In this document: positions 1-9,581 of the stretch, piece after piece | Numbering within the stretch: position 1 is the stretch's first letter | Layout of the letters: each line of letters begins with the position of its first letter | NCBI GenBank assembly: GCA_017546705.1 | Contig: JAFYSB010000069.1 | Coordinates: 1-51,812 of the forward strand | Source of the DNA: Paludibacteraceae bacterium | GTDB taxonomy: Bacteria > Bacteroidota > Bacteroidia > Bacteroidales > Paludibacteraceae | Direction: 5' to 3' | DNA length: 51,812 nucleotides | The notes under the pieces: generated by a model | Databases searched by the model: none | Told to the model about the DNA's origin: nothing | Seen by the model: the letters and a program-made list of their open reading frames with translations, nothing else | Program-made: the position numbers and the translations under genes

Positions 1-1347
1 ATGACAGAAAAACGCAACTTGTCCTTTGGACAGCTTTTTAACCTTAGTTTTGGATTCTTTGGAGTCCAAATTGCTTATGCACTCCAGAGTGCGAATATCT
101 CTCGTATTTTTGCCACTTTAGGTGCTGATCCTCACCAACTTTCATTCTTCTGGGTACTCCCTCCGCTGATGGGTATGATCGTTCAGCCTCTCGTGGGTAA
201 GTATTCCGACAAGACATGGAATCGCCTTGGTCGTCGCAAACCTTACCTTATCGTTGGTGCGCTTATTGCGGTGGCAGTAATGTTGCTCTTGCCTAATGCA
301 GGTAACTTCACCTTTACACAATCCCTCTTCCTCGGTCTCAACGCAGCCATGTGGTTTGGATTGTTCTCCCTCATGTTCCTGGATACTTCGATCAATATTG
401 CAATGCAACCATTCAAAATGATGGTAGGCGATATGGTTAATGAGGAGCAAAAAGGTCTCGCTTATTCTATCCAATCATTCCTCTGCAATGCTGGTTCGCT
501 CGCAGGTTACATCTTCCCAATCCTCTTTACTTGGGTAGGTATCGCTAACACCGCTCCAGAAGGCGTTATTCCAGACTCAGTGAAATGGAGCTTCTATATC
601 GGCGCAGCTATTCTCATGCTCTGCGTGCTCTATACCTTCGTGACTGTCAAGGAGTTGAATCCAGAGGAGTATGCTAAGTTCCACGGACTTGACACCAAGA
701 AAGACGAGAAGAAAGAAGACCCAAGCTTCATCAAACTGCTCATCAATGCGCCTTCTACCTTCTGGACAGTTGGTTTGGTGCAATTCTTCTGCTGGGCTGC
801 TTTCCTCTTTATGTGGACCTATTCTAATGGCGCTATTGCTACCCAATGTTTTGGCTGGGATGGTGTGAATACCGCTGCTGATGCTTTCCAAAATGCAGGT
901 AACTGGGTAGGTGTTTGTTTCGCTATCCAAGCGGTGGGTTCAATGCTTTGGGCATTGATTATGCCAACCCTTGAGAAATACTTCCATAACAAGGGCGCAT
1001 ACGCTATCTCATTGATTGTAGGTGCGTTAGGATTTGTTTCTACACTGTTTGTTACCAACCAATACGTATTGCTCGTTTCTTACGCATTCATTGGCGCAGC
1101 ATGGGCAGCTATGTTGGCAGTGCCATTCACCATTTTGACCAACTCACTCAAGGGTGACAACATGGGTTACTACCTTGGCTTGTTCAACTGTACTATCTGC
1201 TTGCCTCAGATTGTGGCAGCATTGATTGGTGGTGCAGTCCTTAAGTATATATGCGCGGGCTCGCAAGTAGGCATGTTGGTGGCAGCAGGTGTATTGCTCA
1301 TCCTCGGTGCTATTAGTGTAGTCCTCATCAAGGAAGGCAAAAAATAA
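1..1347 (+). CDS. MFS sugar transporter (SLC45/GPH-like)
   Basis: An inner-membrane transporter of 448 residues with many hydrophobic segments, consistent with a 12-helix major facilitator. The N-terminal half carries the family loop between helices 2 and 3 with RLGRRKP (about residues 76-82), and MIVQPLVGKYSD precedes it. It resembles the glycoside/sucrose-type MFS carriers common beside Bacteroidota SusC/SusD pairs. The start codon is the first base of the window and the N-terminus looks complete, so only its promoter is out of view. It heads the galactan locus, so its cargo is inferred to be galactose or short galacto-oligosaccharides. Family assignment is firm; the substrate is inference from context. 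Confidence 0.85.
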   Translation: MTEKRNLSFGQLFNLSFGFFGVQIAYALQSANISRIFATLGADPHQLSFFWVLPPLMGMIVQPLVGKYSDKTWNRLGRRKPYLIVGALIAVAVMLLLPNAGNFTFTQSLFLGLNAAMWFGLFSLMFLDTSINIAMQPFKMMVGDMVNEEQKGLAYSIQSFLCNAGSLAGYIFPILFTWVGIANTAPEGVIPDSVKWSFYIGAAILMLCVLYTFVTVKELNPEEYAKFHGLDTKKDEKKEDPSFIKLLINAPSTFWTVGLVQFFCWAAFLFMWTYSNGAIATQCFGWDGVNTAADAFQNAGNWVGVCFAIQAVGSMLWALIMPTLEKYFHNKGAYAISLIVGALGFVSTLFVTNQYVLLVSYAFIGAAWAAMLAVPFTILTNSLKGDNMGYYLGLFNCTICLPQIVAALIGGAVLKYICAGSQVGMLVAAGVLLILGAISVVLIKEGKK

Positions 1348-1350
1348 TCT

Positions 1351-1390
1351 CATTTGACTAATTTGACCAATTAGCCCAATTTGACTAATA
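1351..1390. repeat. Tandem ATTTGAC(T/C)A leader repeat
   Basis: Three near-copies of ATTTGACTA follow the transporter stop codon and precede the lipoprotein gene. This is one of several tandem micro-repeats found between genes in this window. Confidence 0.6.
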
Positions 1391-1423
1391 ACAAATAAAA
1401 CAATAATTATTAAATTTTTAACA

Positions 1424-2362
1424 ATGATGAAAAACAAACTTTTTCTTTCTTTGCTTTTCTCGTTAACACTTGGATTAGTACTAGTGGCTTGTAAGCCAGA
1501 GGTTGAAGTGTTCGAGTCAAGCAAAAAGGTTGCTAATGCAACTTTGATAGGAACAGATTCTATCCGCTCGGGTGGTGTAGTTTCTGGTACAAATATCAAA
1601 GTTGTAGAGTACAAGTTCTTGCCAGAGAATAAGGCAGTGCGTACTGAAAGTACTTTTGGTGATGGTGTTTATGAAGCGCCAGCATCAATGAATCTCTCCT
1701 ATGTAATGGAGTATGCTGAAAACAATGTGGGGTTGAATATTACGTTTACTCCAGATAATGTGGAGGCAGCGCCATTTGTGGTGTATTTCAACGAAAACGT
1801 TATGATTGAGAATGGCACTGACACGCTCTCTGAGACGATGGCTAAATTAGCAAATTTGGAGAAAATTATGGCTGATCTGCCTGGTACTACATGGTATTTC
1901 AATGATTCTACTCTTTGGATTGATACTACTAAGGTAGATACCATTATCATGAAGATTACATCTTCACGTGTTCCTGGTCCTAACGGTAAACCTATGATTG
2001 TAAAGGATACTACTTACGATACACTTCAATATGAATTGTACGATACTATTGGTACTATGATTTACGATAAGGTTGAATTTACTATCAATCGCGATGCAAA
2101 CACATTAGCGAATACGGGTCATTACTATTACGAACATTCTGAATATACCAAGGATTCAGTACTTGTCAAGGATAAATCTATTCTCAAGGACTACGATGCA
2201 CGTTGGGGATTGTATTCTATTACCACTGCTCGTCGTTTTGGCGTTAGAATGGTATCTGAAGATGCTGACAAGCAGCAAGATGACCTTGCTATCTCACTTT
2301 ATAGCCTTTCTGCTGGTACTTTGAAAGTGGGAGGAACAACTGAGTTTAAACTGAAAAAATAA
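1424..2362 (+). CDS. SusCD-associated lipoprotein, function unknown
   Basis: A 312-residue lipoprotein with a signal peptide ending in the lipobox LVAC, so Cys23 is the predicted acylated residue. KPEVEVFE after the cysteine is acidic enough to favour export to the outer surface. The remainder is rich in beta-forming and Thr/Tyr segments with no motif I recognise. It lies directly upstream of susC. In many polysaccharide loci a surface glycan-binding lipoprotein (SusE/F-like) is encoded near the pair, so galactan binding is a reasonable inference. ATG at 1424 and 1427 are both possible starts; they differ by one Met. Confidence 0.75.
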   Translation: MMKNKLFLSLLFSLTLGLVLVACKPEVEVFESSKKVANATLIGTDSIRSGGVVSGTNIKVVEYKFLPENKAVRTESTFGDGVYEAPASMNLSYVMEYAENNVGLNITFTPDNVEAAPFVVYFNENVMIENGTDTLSETMAKLANLEKIMADLPGTTWYFNDSTLWIDTTKVDTIIMKITSSRVPGPNGKPMIVKDTTYDTLQYELYDTIGTMIYDKVEFTINRDANTLANTGHYYYEHSEYTKDSVLVKDKSILKDYDARWGLYSITTARRFGVRMVSEDADKQQDDLAISLYSLSAGTLKVGGTTEFKLKK

Positions 2363-2370
2363 TTATTGAA

Positions 2371-5300
2371 ATGAAAAATAGTATTTCAAATCGCGTGTCT
2401 AAAGCATTGCTTGCTTTCTTCTTGTTAGCAACGCCAATGTTTATGTATGCACAAACAGCCGTTAATGGTGTTGTGACAGATGCGGCTACGGGAGAGGCTA
2501 TTATTGGCGCTAACGTAATCGAAAAAGGTACTACCAACGGTACCATTACTGACTTTGATGGTAACTTCATGCTTAGTGTTCAAGCAGGTGCAATCCTTGA
2601 AATTAGTTACATGGGTTACAAAACAGTAGAAATTGCAGCTACTGATGGAATGCAAGTGCAATTAGGTGAAGATACCGAGTTGCTTGACGAAGTGGTAGTT
2701 GTTGGTTATGGTGTGGTTAAGAAAAACGATGCTACGGGTTCTGTGACTGCTATCAAACCAGACGATATGAACAAGGGTCTTAATACCAACGCACAAGAGA
2801 TGATGCAAGGTAAAATTGCGGGTGTGGTTGTTACTTCTAACGACGGTGCTCCAGGTGCCGGCGCTAACATTCGTATTCGTGGTGGTTCTTCACTTACTGC
2901 AAGCAATAGCCCATTGATCGTTATCGACGGTCTCGCAATGGATAACAATGGTATCCCAGGTGCAGCTAACCCTCTTTCAATGGTTAACCCTAACGATATC
3001 GAAACTTTCACTGTCCTCAAAGACGCTTCTGCTACTGCTATCTATGGTAGCCGTGCTTCCAATGGTGTCATCATTATTACTACCAAGAAGGGTAAGGCTG
3101 GTTCTGCACTCAAAGTGAGCTACGAAGGTAACATGTCTGTTGCTTCTTTGTTGAATCGTACGGAGGTATTTACTGGTGACGAGATACGTGCTTATGCTAC
3201 AGCTATTGGTTTGGGACATGATAAAACTCAGTTCCTTGGTACTGCTAATACTGATTGGCAAGATCAAATCTATCGTACAGCCCTTTCTACCGACCACAAT
3301 ATCTCAATCATGGGTGGTACAAAGAATATGCCTTATCGTGCATCTATTGGTTATACGCTAAATAATGGTACTATCAAGACCAGTCAAATGCAACGTGTAA
3401 CTGCATCAATCAACCTTTCACCTTCATTCTTTGATAAACATTTGAATGTCAACTTCAATGCGAAAGGTCTTTATATTTACAATAGCTACAATGCTGGTGT
3501 AGTAGGTGGTGCTATCGCTATGGACCCTACCAAACCAGTTTATGGTGGTTATAAAAATATTTATGGTGAGGAGAAAGTTCCTGACAATGTGATTAATGAC
3601 TTCTTCGGTGGCTACTATCAACCATACGTAGCGGCTAACTACAATGATGATGCATGGCCATATGCTAACGATGCACAATCTACAACAAACCCACTTGCTT
3701 CACTTGAACAACAATCTAACAAAGCCAATTCGGGTGCGTTTGTAGGTAACTTGGAGGTGGATTATCAAATTCACGGATTTGAAGATTTGCGTCTCCACGC
3801 TAACTTCGGTGCAGACTATTCTACTGGTGTACAACGTTCTTCCAACAGTCCTTATGGTACTGCTAACCACTATTATGGCTGGAATGGTGCAGAGACAAAG
3901 CACAAATACAACCTCCAATTCAGCGCGTATGCACAATATTATAAGGACTTCTCCGATACACAGCATTTTGACATTATGGCTGGTTATGAGTGGCAACACT
4001 TCTATAACGACTACTATTATAACGGTGGTGGTGTTATTCCTCAAACCAACAATGATCCAGAGAAACGTGGAGAAAAATATCCAAAATCAGAGAGCTCATT
4101 CAAAACAGAGAGTTACCTCGTTTCTTTCTTCGGTCGTGCTAACTATATCGGTTGGAACCAACTTATGTTGACTGCTACTGTACGTGCCGACGGCTCTTCT
4201 CGCTTTGCTCCTGAGCACCGTTGGGGTATCTTCCCTTCTGTAGCACTTGGTTGGAAAATCAAAGAGACTTTCTTGCAAGATGTAAATGAGATTAACGACC
4301 TCAAGCTTCGTCTCGGTTATGGTATTACTGGTCAACAAGAAATTGGATTGGGTGACTATCCTTATCTTGCTACTTATACTATCAGTCAAGATCACGCTTA
4401 CTATCCAGTTGGTAGTGAGGAGAATATGCTTAAAGACGAAGCTGGTAACCCAATTAAGGATGCTAATGGTAATCAACTTTATACTACCTATCGTCCTAAC
4501 GCATTTAACAAGTACCTCACTTGGGAGAAAACCACTACCTACAATGCTGGTATTGACTTTGGTATCTTAAACAATCGTATCACCGGTAGCGTAGATTACT
4601 ATTTCCGCCAAACAGACGACTTGCTGAATACGATTCCTATTGCTGTTGGTACCAACTTCCGTAACAAGGTGATTTCTAACGTAGGTTCACTCACCAACCA
4701 AGGTGTGGAGTTTGCTATCAATGCTGTAGCTATTGATAAGAAAAACTTCAAGTGGGATCTCGGATTCAATATTACATACAACGAGAACAAAATCACACAG
4801 TTGAATACTGGTAAGGATCAAACTCCTATTCCAACTGGTGGTATCTCTTGCGGTACTGGTAATACTATCCAACGACACGCTGTGGGCTATGCTGCTTCTT
4901 CATTCTATGTATATCAAGCTGCAGAAGGTACACGTGAGAATGGTGAGAAATATTGGTATGTTGTTGACCGCAACGAAGATGGACAAATCTCAGAGGCAGA
5001 CCAATATTACTATAAGAGCCCAAGTGCTCCTATCACAATGGGCTTCCAAACCAAATTCCAATTCTATGGATTTGACCTCGGTATCTCACTCCGCTCTAAC
5101 GTAGGCAACTATGTTTACAACGATGTATTGGCTGCAAACCTCCAATATGCTGACCCTACCAACTTGTATCGCAATGGCTATCATAACTTGCTCCGTTCGG
5201 CATATGACACCTACCACAACAAGGGTATGAAGTCTAATATGATATATAAAGATCCTGAAGGTACAACACCTGGTTTCTCAGAGTGGTATCGTCTTGATTA

Positions 5301-5517
5301 CTTTGTAGAGAATGCATCTTTCTTGCGCATTGATAACATTACATTAGGATATTCATTCAAAGCTAATAAACTCACAGGTCGTGCTTACGTAACTGTTCAA
5401 AACCCATGCGTATTCTCTCCATACTCAGGTCTTGACCCAGAGGTGTTCGGTGGTATTGACAACAATATGTACCCACGCTCAATGACTTCACTTGTAGGTC
5501 TTAGCTTACAATTCTAA
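2371..5517 (+). CDS. SusC/RagA family TonB-linked outer-membrane transporter
   Basis: A 1048-residue outer-membrane glycan importer. A signal peptide ends near MFMYAQ (residue 28). A carboxypeptidase-regulatory-like domain follows (about 29-110), with GANVIEKGTTNGTITDFDG. The TonB plug domain comes next (about 115-230), with the family signature VVVGYGVVKK, then RIRGGSSL and YGSRASNGVIIITTKKG. The beta-barrel ends in a terminal Phe (GLSLQF), as expected for BAM substrates. It forms a pair with the downstream SusD lipoprotein and imports oligosaccharides with TonB energy. The adjacent GH53 and GH2 genes point to beta-1,4-galactan fragments as substrate. Confidence 0.97.
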   Translation: MKNSISNRVSKALLAFFLLATPMFMYAQTAVNGVVTDAATGEAIIGANVIEKGTTNGTITDFDGNFMLSVQAGAILEISYMGYKTVEIAATDGMQVQLGEDTELLDEVVVVGYGVVKKNDATGSVTAIKPDDMNKGLNTNAQEMMQGKIAGVVVTSNDGAPGAGANIRIRGGSSLTASNSPLIVIDGLAMDNNGIPGAANPLSMVNPNDIETFTVLKDASATAIYGSRASNGVIIITTKKGKAGSALKVSYEGNMSVASLLNRTEVFTGDEIRAYATAIGLGHDKTQFLGTANTDWQDQIYRTALSTDHNISIMGGTKNMPYRASIGYTLNNGTIKTSQMQRVTASINLSPSFFDKHLNVNFNAKGLYIYNSYNAGVVGGAIAMDPTKPVYGGYKNIYGEEKVPDNVINDFFGGYYQPYVAANYNDDAWPYANDAQSTTNPLASLEQQSNKANSGAFVGNLEVDYQIHGFEDLRLHANFGADYSTGVQRSSNSPYGTANHYYGWNGAETKHKYNLQFSAYAQYYKDFSDTQHFDIMAGYEWQHFYNDYYYNGGGVIPQTNNDPEKRGEKYPKSESSFKTESYLVSFFGRANYIGWNQLMLTATVRADGSSRFAPEHRWGIFPSVALGWKIKETFLQDVNEINDLKLRLGYGITGQQEIGLGDYPYLATYTISQDHAYYPVGSEENMLKDEAGNPIKDANGNQLYTTYRPNAFNKYLTWEKTTTYNAGIDFGILNNRITGSVDYYFRQTDDLLNTIPIAVGTNFRNKVISNVGSLTNQGVEFAINAVAIDKKNFKWDLGFNITYNENKITQLNTGKDQTPIPTGGISCGTGNTIQRHAVGYAASSFYVYQAAEGTRENGEKYWYVVDRNEDGQISEADQYYYKSPSAPITMGFQTKFQFYGFDLGISLRSNVGNYVYNDVLAANLQYADPTNLYRNGYHNLLRSAYDTYHNKGMKSNMIYKDPEGTTPGFSEWYRLDYFVENASFLRIDNITLGYSFKANKLTGRAYVTVQNPCVFSPYSGLDPEVFGGIDNNMYPRSMTSLVGLSLQF

Positions 5518-5553
5518 TTGAACAATCTTGAACTAAGTTGAACAATTTTGAAC
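5518..5553. repeat. TTGAAC repeat with exact 10-bp period
   Basis: TTGAAC occurs at 5518, 5528, 5538 and 5548, one copy per helical turn, filling the space between the susC stop codon and the AT-rich stretch before susD. Confidence 0.75.
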
Positions 5554-5571
5554 TTTATAATAATTATAAAT

Positions 5572-7224
5572 ATGAAATCATTAAAATTAGGAATATTGCT
5601 GATGGCTGTTGTGGGAATGACCGCTTGTGTGAATGACCTCAATACATCACCAATTGACAAAAACTCTGCCACAGCGTTTAATCAAGATGCTGTGTTCTCC
5701 AAATGCTATGCTACTTTAGCATTGACTGGACAAAAAGGTCCTGACGGCGATTGCGATATCGACGACCTCGACGAGGGTACTTCGTCTTTCTATCGTATGA
5801 TGTGGGAGCTCAATGAGTTCTGCTCCGACGAGGGTTGGTGGATTTGGAATGACGTTGGTTTGGCTGATATCCGCGTGATGAACTGGAATGGTGATAATGC
5901 GCTCGTTAAAGGTCTATACTATCGTCTTAACATTGACATCAAACTCTGCAACCACTTCCTTGAGTATGCATCTACTGATGACAAGGGTATGACACAACGT
6001 GCTGAGATCCGCTTTATCCGCGCTCTCAACTATTGGTACATGCTTGATATGTTCAAAGTAGCACCTCTTAGCACAAAAGAGTCAACCGAACTTCCTGAGT
6101 TCGTTGAGCGTGAGGCACTCTACACATGGCTTGTAGGTGAGTTAAAGGAATTGACAGAGATTCTTCCAGAGCAACGTCTCAGCACCTATCGTGTGGACAA
6201 ATATGCCGCTTGGTTGCTCTTAGCGCGTACTTACCTCAATGCAGAAGTTTATACTGGTACTCCAGCATGGGCTGAAGCAGATGCTGCTGCAAAAGAGGCA
6301 CAAAAGGGTAACTACAAACTCTTGACCGATGAAACGATCTCGAAAGATGGTGTTCGCTACTCTGCTTACCAAAAACTTTTCATGGGTGACAACCACTGCA
6401 ATGGTGCGCAAGATGAGGCTTTGCTCCTCGTTTACCAAGATGGTGTGTATTGCCAATGTTGGGGTGGTAGTCGTTTCGTAATTAGTGCGACTCGTGATGC
6501 AGGATTCATTCCTTGGGGATCTTCTGATTCTTGGAAGTGCTTCCGCTCAAGTCCAGAAATGGTTTATAAGTTTACTGACGGTGTAAATGATGCTCCTGAT
6601 ACAATCAAGGCCAATGAGTATGTGATGCCAATTATCTTAGGAGATGATCGTGCAATCTTGTGCTCACAATCTGACTCTAATAAAGTACAAGCTTGGAAAC
6701 TTTCTGGTCCAATGTCTGCAGAGTTCTATGACTGCTGGTCTGTAATTAAGTTCACGGGTGTATATTCTACCGCTGATCACCCTGCTAAAAATGTTGGTTC
6801 GGATGCAAGCTGGCCAGATACTGATATCCCATTGATGCGTCTCGCCGAGGCATATATGATTGAGGCAGAGGCCCTTTTCCGTCAGGGTAAAACTGCTGAT
6901 GCACTCAATATTATCAACAATGTAATCCGTAAACGTGCGAATGCTAAACCTCTTGAAAGTTTGAATGAGAAAAAATTGTGCGATGAGTGGTGCCGTGAGT
7001 TCTTTACCGAGGGACGCCGTCGTACCGATCTCATTCGTTTCAACCGCTTTGCCGGTCCACAAGCTGATGCTAATGCATATTCTTGGGAAGGTCGTGGAGG
7101 TGTGATATCTAAAGCACCTTATGTGACCATGCCTGAGAAGTGGAACTGGTATCCAATTCCTAATGATGACAAGGCATCTAACGAGAATTATTATAAAACA
7201 AATGGCGATGGATACGATTCTTAA
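5572..7224 (+). CDS. SusD/RagB family nutrient-binding lipoprotein
   Basis: A surface lipoprotein of 550 residues that caps the SusC barrel and binds glycan. The signal peptide ends in the lipobox GMTAC, with Cys19 as the acylation site. Family features include the helical TPR-like part with RAEIRFIRALNYWYMLDMF, the LLLARTYLNAEVYTG segment, and the C-terminal LAEAYMIEAEALFRQG and EFFTEGRRRTDLIRF blocks. I chose ATG 5572 rather than the in-frame TTG at 5548, because the later start gives a clean signal peptide directly after the AT-rich leader. It lies 54 bases after susC. Confidence 0.96.
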   Translation: MKSLKLGILLMAVVGMTACVNDLNTSPIDKNSATAFNQDAVFSKCYATLALTGQKGPDGDCDIDDLDEGTSSFYRMMWELNEFCSDEGWWIWNDVGLADIRVMNWNGDNALVKGLYYRLNIDIKLCNHFLEYASTDDKGMTQRAEIRFIRALNYWYMLDMFKVAPLSTKESTELPEFVEREALYTWLVGELKELTEILPEQRLSTYRVDKYAAWLLLARTYLNAEVYTGTPAWAEADAAAKEAQKGNYKLLTDETISKDGVRYSAYQKLFMGDNHCNGAQDEALLLVYQDGVYCQCWGGSRFVISATRDAGFIPWGSSDSWKCFRSSPEMVYKFTDGVNDAPDTIKANEYVMPIILGDDRAILCSQSDSNKVQAWKLSGPMSAEFYDCWSVIKFTGVYSTADHPAKNVGSDASWPDTDIPLMRLAEAYMIEAEALFRQGKTADALNIINNVIRKRANAKPLESLNEKKLCDEWCREFFTEGRRRTDLIRFNRFAGPQADANAYSWEGRGGVISKAPYVTMPEKWNWYPIPNDDKASNENYYKTNGDGYDS

Positions 7225-7253
7225 TTGTATTAATCACTAAATGTTATTTATTA

Positions 7254-7286
7254 ATTAACTTTTTATTAACTTTTTATTAACTTTTA
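7254..7286. repeat. ATTAACTTTTT x3 (11-bp tandem repeat)
   Basis: Three head-to-tail copies of an 11-bp unit lie just upstream of the start codon at 7300; the third differs only in its last base. Confidence 0.8.
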
Positions 7287-7299
7287 AATTTTATCAATT

Positions 7300-8274
7300 A
7301 TGAAAAAAATTTCTATGTTTTTTGCAGCATTGGTAGTAGCAGTAGCTTCTTTCGCAGCTATTCCAACGAAGGCTGATTTGGTTGACTTCTATGAGCCAGG
7401 TCAATTGTGTGTTTGTATCACTTTTGGAGAAGAAGTATGTAACGACGTTGTTTTTGCAGGTTCTTACAATGGTTGGAATACTACTCCTGCTGAGATGGCT
7501 AAATTTGCTCCACTTGAGGGCTTCGAGGGTTGGTACTATGTAGCTGTAACTGACGCAAGCGAAGAAATCCAAGGTAAACCAGTTCAATTAAAGAAAGACG
7601 GTTCTTTCTCTTGGGATTTCCAAGGTGGTGATGCTGCTGCATACACTGTTCATGCTGGTACTGTAAATATTGTACCAGGTTATGCTGGTGAGTGTGACCT
7701 TAAGGGTTATTCTACAGATGAGCCAGTTATCATGACTTGTGCTTATTTTAAGGAGCATAATAGCCCTTGCGTTGCTGAGGTTTATCATGACTATACTATT
7801 CGTTTGAATGCTCCTTTCTGCGCTGGTGCAGATGGTACTTATTATGATCCAGTTATCGTAGGTGACTTCAATGGATGGGATGCTACTGGTCAAGCAGGTG
7901 AGATCGATGCAGAAACTTTTGAGTATATCTTCAAAATCAATGATAGTGAGGGTCATGCATTCAAATTCGTTGCTGCTGGATATGGTTGGGACAACGAAAT
8001 CCAACTTCCAGAATTAGATGCAGAAGGCAATCAAGTATTGGATGAGAATGGCGTTGCAAAATGGTATAACGCTCCAAACTATAAGTTGGGTGCTGAGACC
8101 GAAATCACTATTGACTATTCTGCTGGTAAGTTCACTCTTTGTGTAGGTGAAGAAACTGCAGTTGAGAATGTTGAGGCTGAGAAAGCTTCTGCTGTTAAGG
8201 TTATCAAAAATGGCCAAATGGTTATTGAGATGAACGGCAAATTCTTCAACATCCTCGGTGCTGAGGTAAAATAA
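7300..8274 (+). CDS. Secreted CBM-like protein with a sorting-type C-terminal tail
   Basis: A 324-residue exported protein. The signal peptide ends near ASFA (residue 19). Two related segments, FAGSYNGWNTTP (about residue 52) and VGDFNGWDATGQ (about 188), resemble the (G/S)-x-(F/Y)-NGW motif of starch- and glycogen-type binding modules with an E-set/CBM fold. The last 25 residues, with NGQMVIEMNG and FFNILG, match the tail of the protease at 29664-31097. They resemble a short type IX secretion sorting domain. It is the last gene before a terminator, behind susCD, so binding of extracellular glycan is likely. Ligand and sorting route are inference. Confidence 0.75.
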   Translation: MKKISMFFAALVVAVASFAAIPTKADLVDFYEPGQLCVCITFGEEVCNDVVFAGSYNGWNTTPAEMAKFAPLEGFEGWYYVAVTDASEEIQGKPVQLKKDGSFSWDFQGGDAAAYTVHAGTVNIVPGYAGECDLKGYSTDEPVIMTCAYFKEHNSPCVAEVYHDYTIRLNAPFCAGADGTYYDPVIVGDFNGWDATGQAGEIDAETFEYIFKINDSEGHAFKFVAAGYGWDNEIQLPELDAEGNQVLDENGVAKWYNAPNYKLGAETEITIDYSAGKFTLCVGEETAVENVEAEKASAVKVIKNGQMVIEMNGKFFNILGAEVK

Positions 8275-8309
8275 TGATTGAATAATACATCTTTTATTCA
8301 AATCAATTG

Positions 8310-8340
8310 GAAGCGTCCACGAGTTGGACGCTTCTTTTTT
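8310..8340 (+). terminator. Rho-independent terminator after the susCD unit
   Basis: A perfect 9-bp stem, GAAGCGTCC with GGACGCTTC and a 7-base loop, is followed at once by a run of T. Confidence 0.9.
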
Positions 8341-8352
8341 TATGCCAAATTA

Positions 8353-8384
8353 TTTGCATATCTCAATTAATTTTACTACCTTTG
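8353..8384 (+). promoter_or_regulatory. Promoter of the GH53-GH2-galK unit
   Basis: TTTG (8353-8356), 20 bp, TACCTTTG (8377-8384) matches the Bacteroidota sigma factor consensus. It gives the enzyme genes a promoter separate from susCD. Confidence 0.85.
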
Positions 8385-8406
8385 CAGCACAAAATAAATA
8401 TATACC

Positions 8407-9549
8407 ATGAAAAAATATGCTTTATTCTTATTTGCTTTCTTGCCTATAATGCTTGTTGCGCAAGCGACTATGAAAGTATGGGCAAACGATACGGTTACCG
8501 AATTTGATACCCGCAACATTGATAGTATTACTTTTGTGGATCTGTATCCTGATCCTATTGTCGGTAGTTATGCCTACGGCGCTGATTGTTCATGGATTTC
8601 AGAGCAAGAAGCGGATGGAGTGCTCTTTTATGATACCTTAGGTCGTGCTACCGATGGCATGCGCGTAATGCGTGATGCAGGTATGAACTCAGTACGTCTG
8701 CGCGTATGGGTAAATCATACTACAGGCTGGTGCAACAAAGAGGATGTCATCATCAAAGCCAAACGAGCTGCTGCGCTCAAACTACGCGTGATGATAGATT
8801 TCCATTATTCCGACTTCTTTGCAGATCCTAGTCGCCAAAATATTCCTGTAGAGTGGGCAGATTACGACCTTGCACAGATGAAACAAGCCGTAGCTAACCA
8901 TACTACCGAAGTGCTCTCTGCACTCAAAGCAGAAGGAGTGACCCCAGAATGGATTCAGGTGGGCAACGAGACACGCAACGGTATGCTATGGCCTATGGGA
9001 CAGTTGTGGAATAACAATGGTGACCTGCCTAATGGTTGGAAAAATTATGCTGCGCTCACTACTGCGGGATACGATGCCTGCAAAGCAATCTTCCCAGAGG
9101 CCTTGGTAATCGTGCATATCGACAATGCCTATGAGAACAACAACTGGTTTTTCCGTAAACTGAAGCAAAATGGTGGTAAATTCGATATGATTGGCTTGAG
9201 CCACTATCCAATGATGAAGCAATGGTCGGGCAAGGATTGGGATGAGATGAACTCACTTGCTGCATCAAATATTAAATTGCTACACAATGAATTCAATTGC
9301 CCTATTATGATCGTGGAGATCGGTACACTGGCTTCCTCTGTAGCAACTGCGACACAAGTCATCGCTGACTTCCGCCAACGTGTTGATACATTGGATTATA
9401 TGAAAGGTATCTTTTATTGGGAGCCACAAGTCTATAATAATTGGCGCCCAAAAGAATATATCGAATTAGGGTGGGGTGCATACAATATGGGCGCTTTCAC
9501 CTCAAAGGGACAACCTAATGAAGCCCTCAAAACTCTCTGGAAAAGATAA
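8407..9549 (+). CDS. Arabinogalactan endo-beta-1,4-galactanase (GH53)
   Basis: A 380-residue secreted endo-enzyme that cleaves beta-1,4-galactan side chains of pectin. The signal peptide ends near VAQA. A short linker follows with the IDSITF motif that many Bacteroidota exported proteins carry. The GH53 TIM barrel starts at GADCSWISEQE (about residue 58) and includes SVRLRVWVN and VMIDFHYSDFFADP. The catalytic acid/base should be Glu188 in WIQVGNETRNG and the nucleophile Glu304 in MIVEIG. It has its own promoter 22 bp upstream and is followed closely by the GH2 gene. The family call rests on the whole barrel and both catalytic motifs. No C-terminal sorting tail is present. Confidence 0.95.
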   Translation: MKKYALFLFAFLPIMLVAQATMKVWANDTVTEFDTRNIDSITFVDLYPDPIVGSYAYGADCSWISEQEADGVLFYDTLGRATDGMRVMRDAGMNSVRLRVWVNHTTGWCNKEDVIIKAKRAAALKLRVMIDFHYSDFFADPSRQNIPVEWADYDLAQMKQAVANHTTEVLSALKAEGVTPEWIQVGNETRNGMLWPMGQLWNNNGDLPNGWKNYAALTTAGYDACKAIFPEALVIVHIDNAYENNNWFFRKLKQNGGKFDMIGLSHYPMMKQWSGKDWDEMNSLAASNIKLLHNEFNCPIMIVEIGTLASSVATATQVIADFRQRVDTLDYMKGIFYWEPQVYNNWRPKEYIELGWGAYNMGAFTSKGQPNEALKTLWKR

Positions 9550-9580
9550 TTCAAAATTCATAATTCAAAATTCATCATTC
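9548..9580. repeat. AATTCAAAATTCAT tandem repeat
   Basis: Two exact 14-bp copies (9548-9561 and 9562-9575) plus a partial copy start within the GH53 stop codon and run to the GH2 start. Related sequence occurs at 17311-17338 and 23561-23594. Confidence 0.8.
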
Positions 9581-9581
9581 A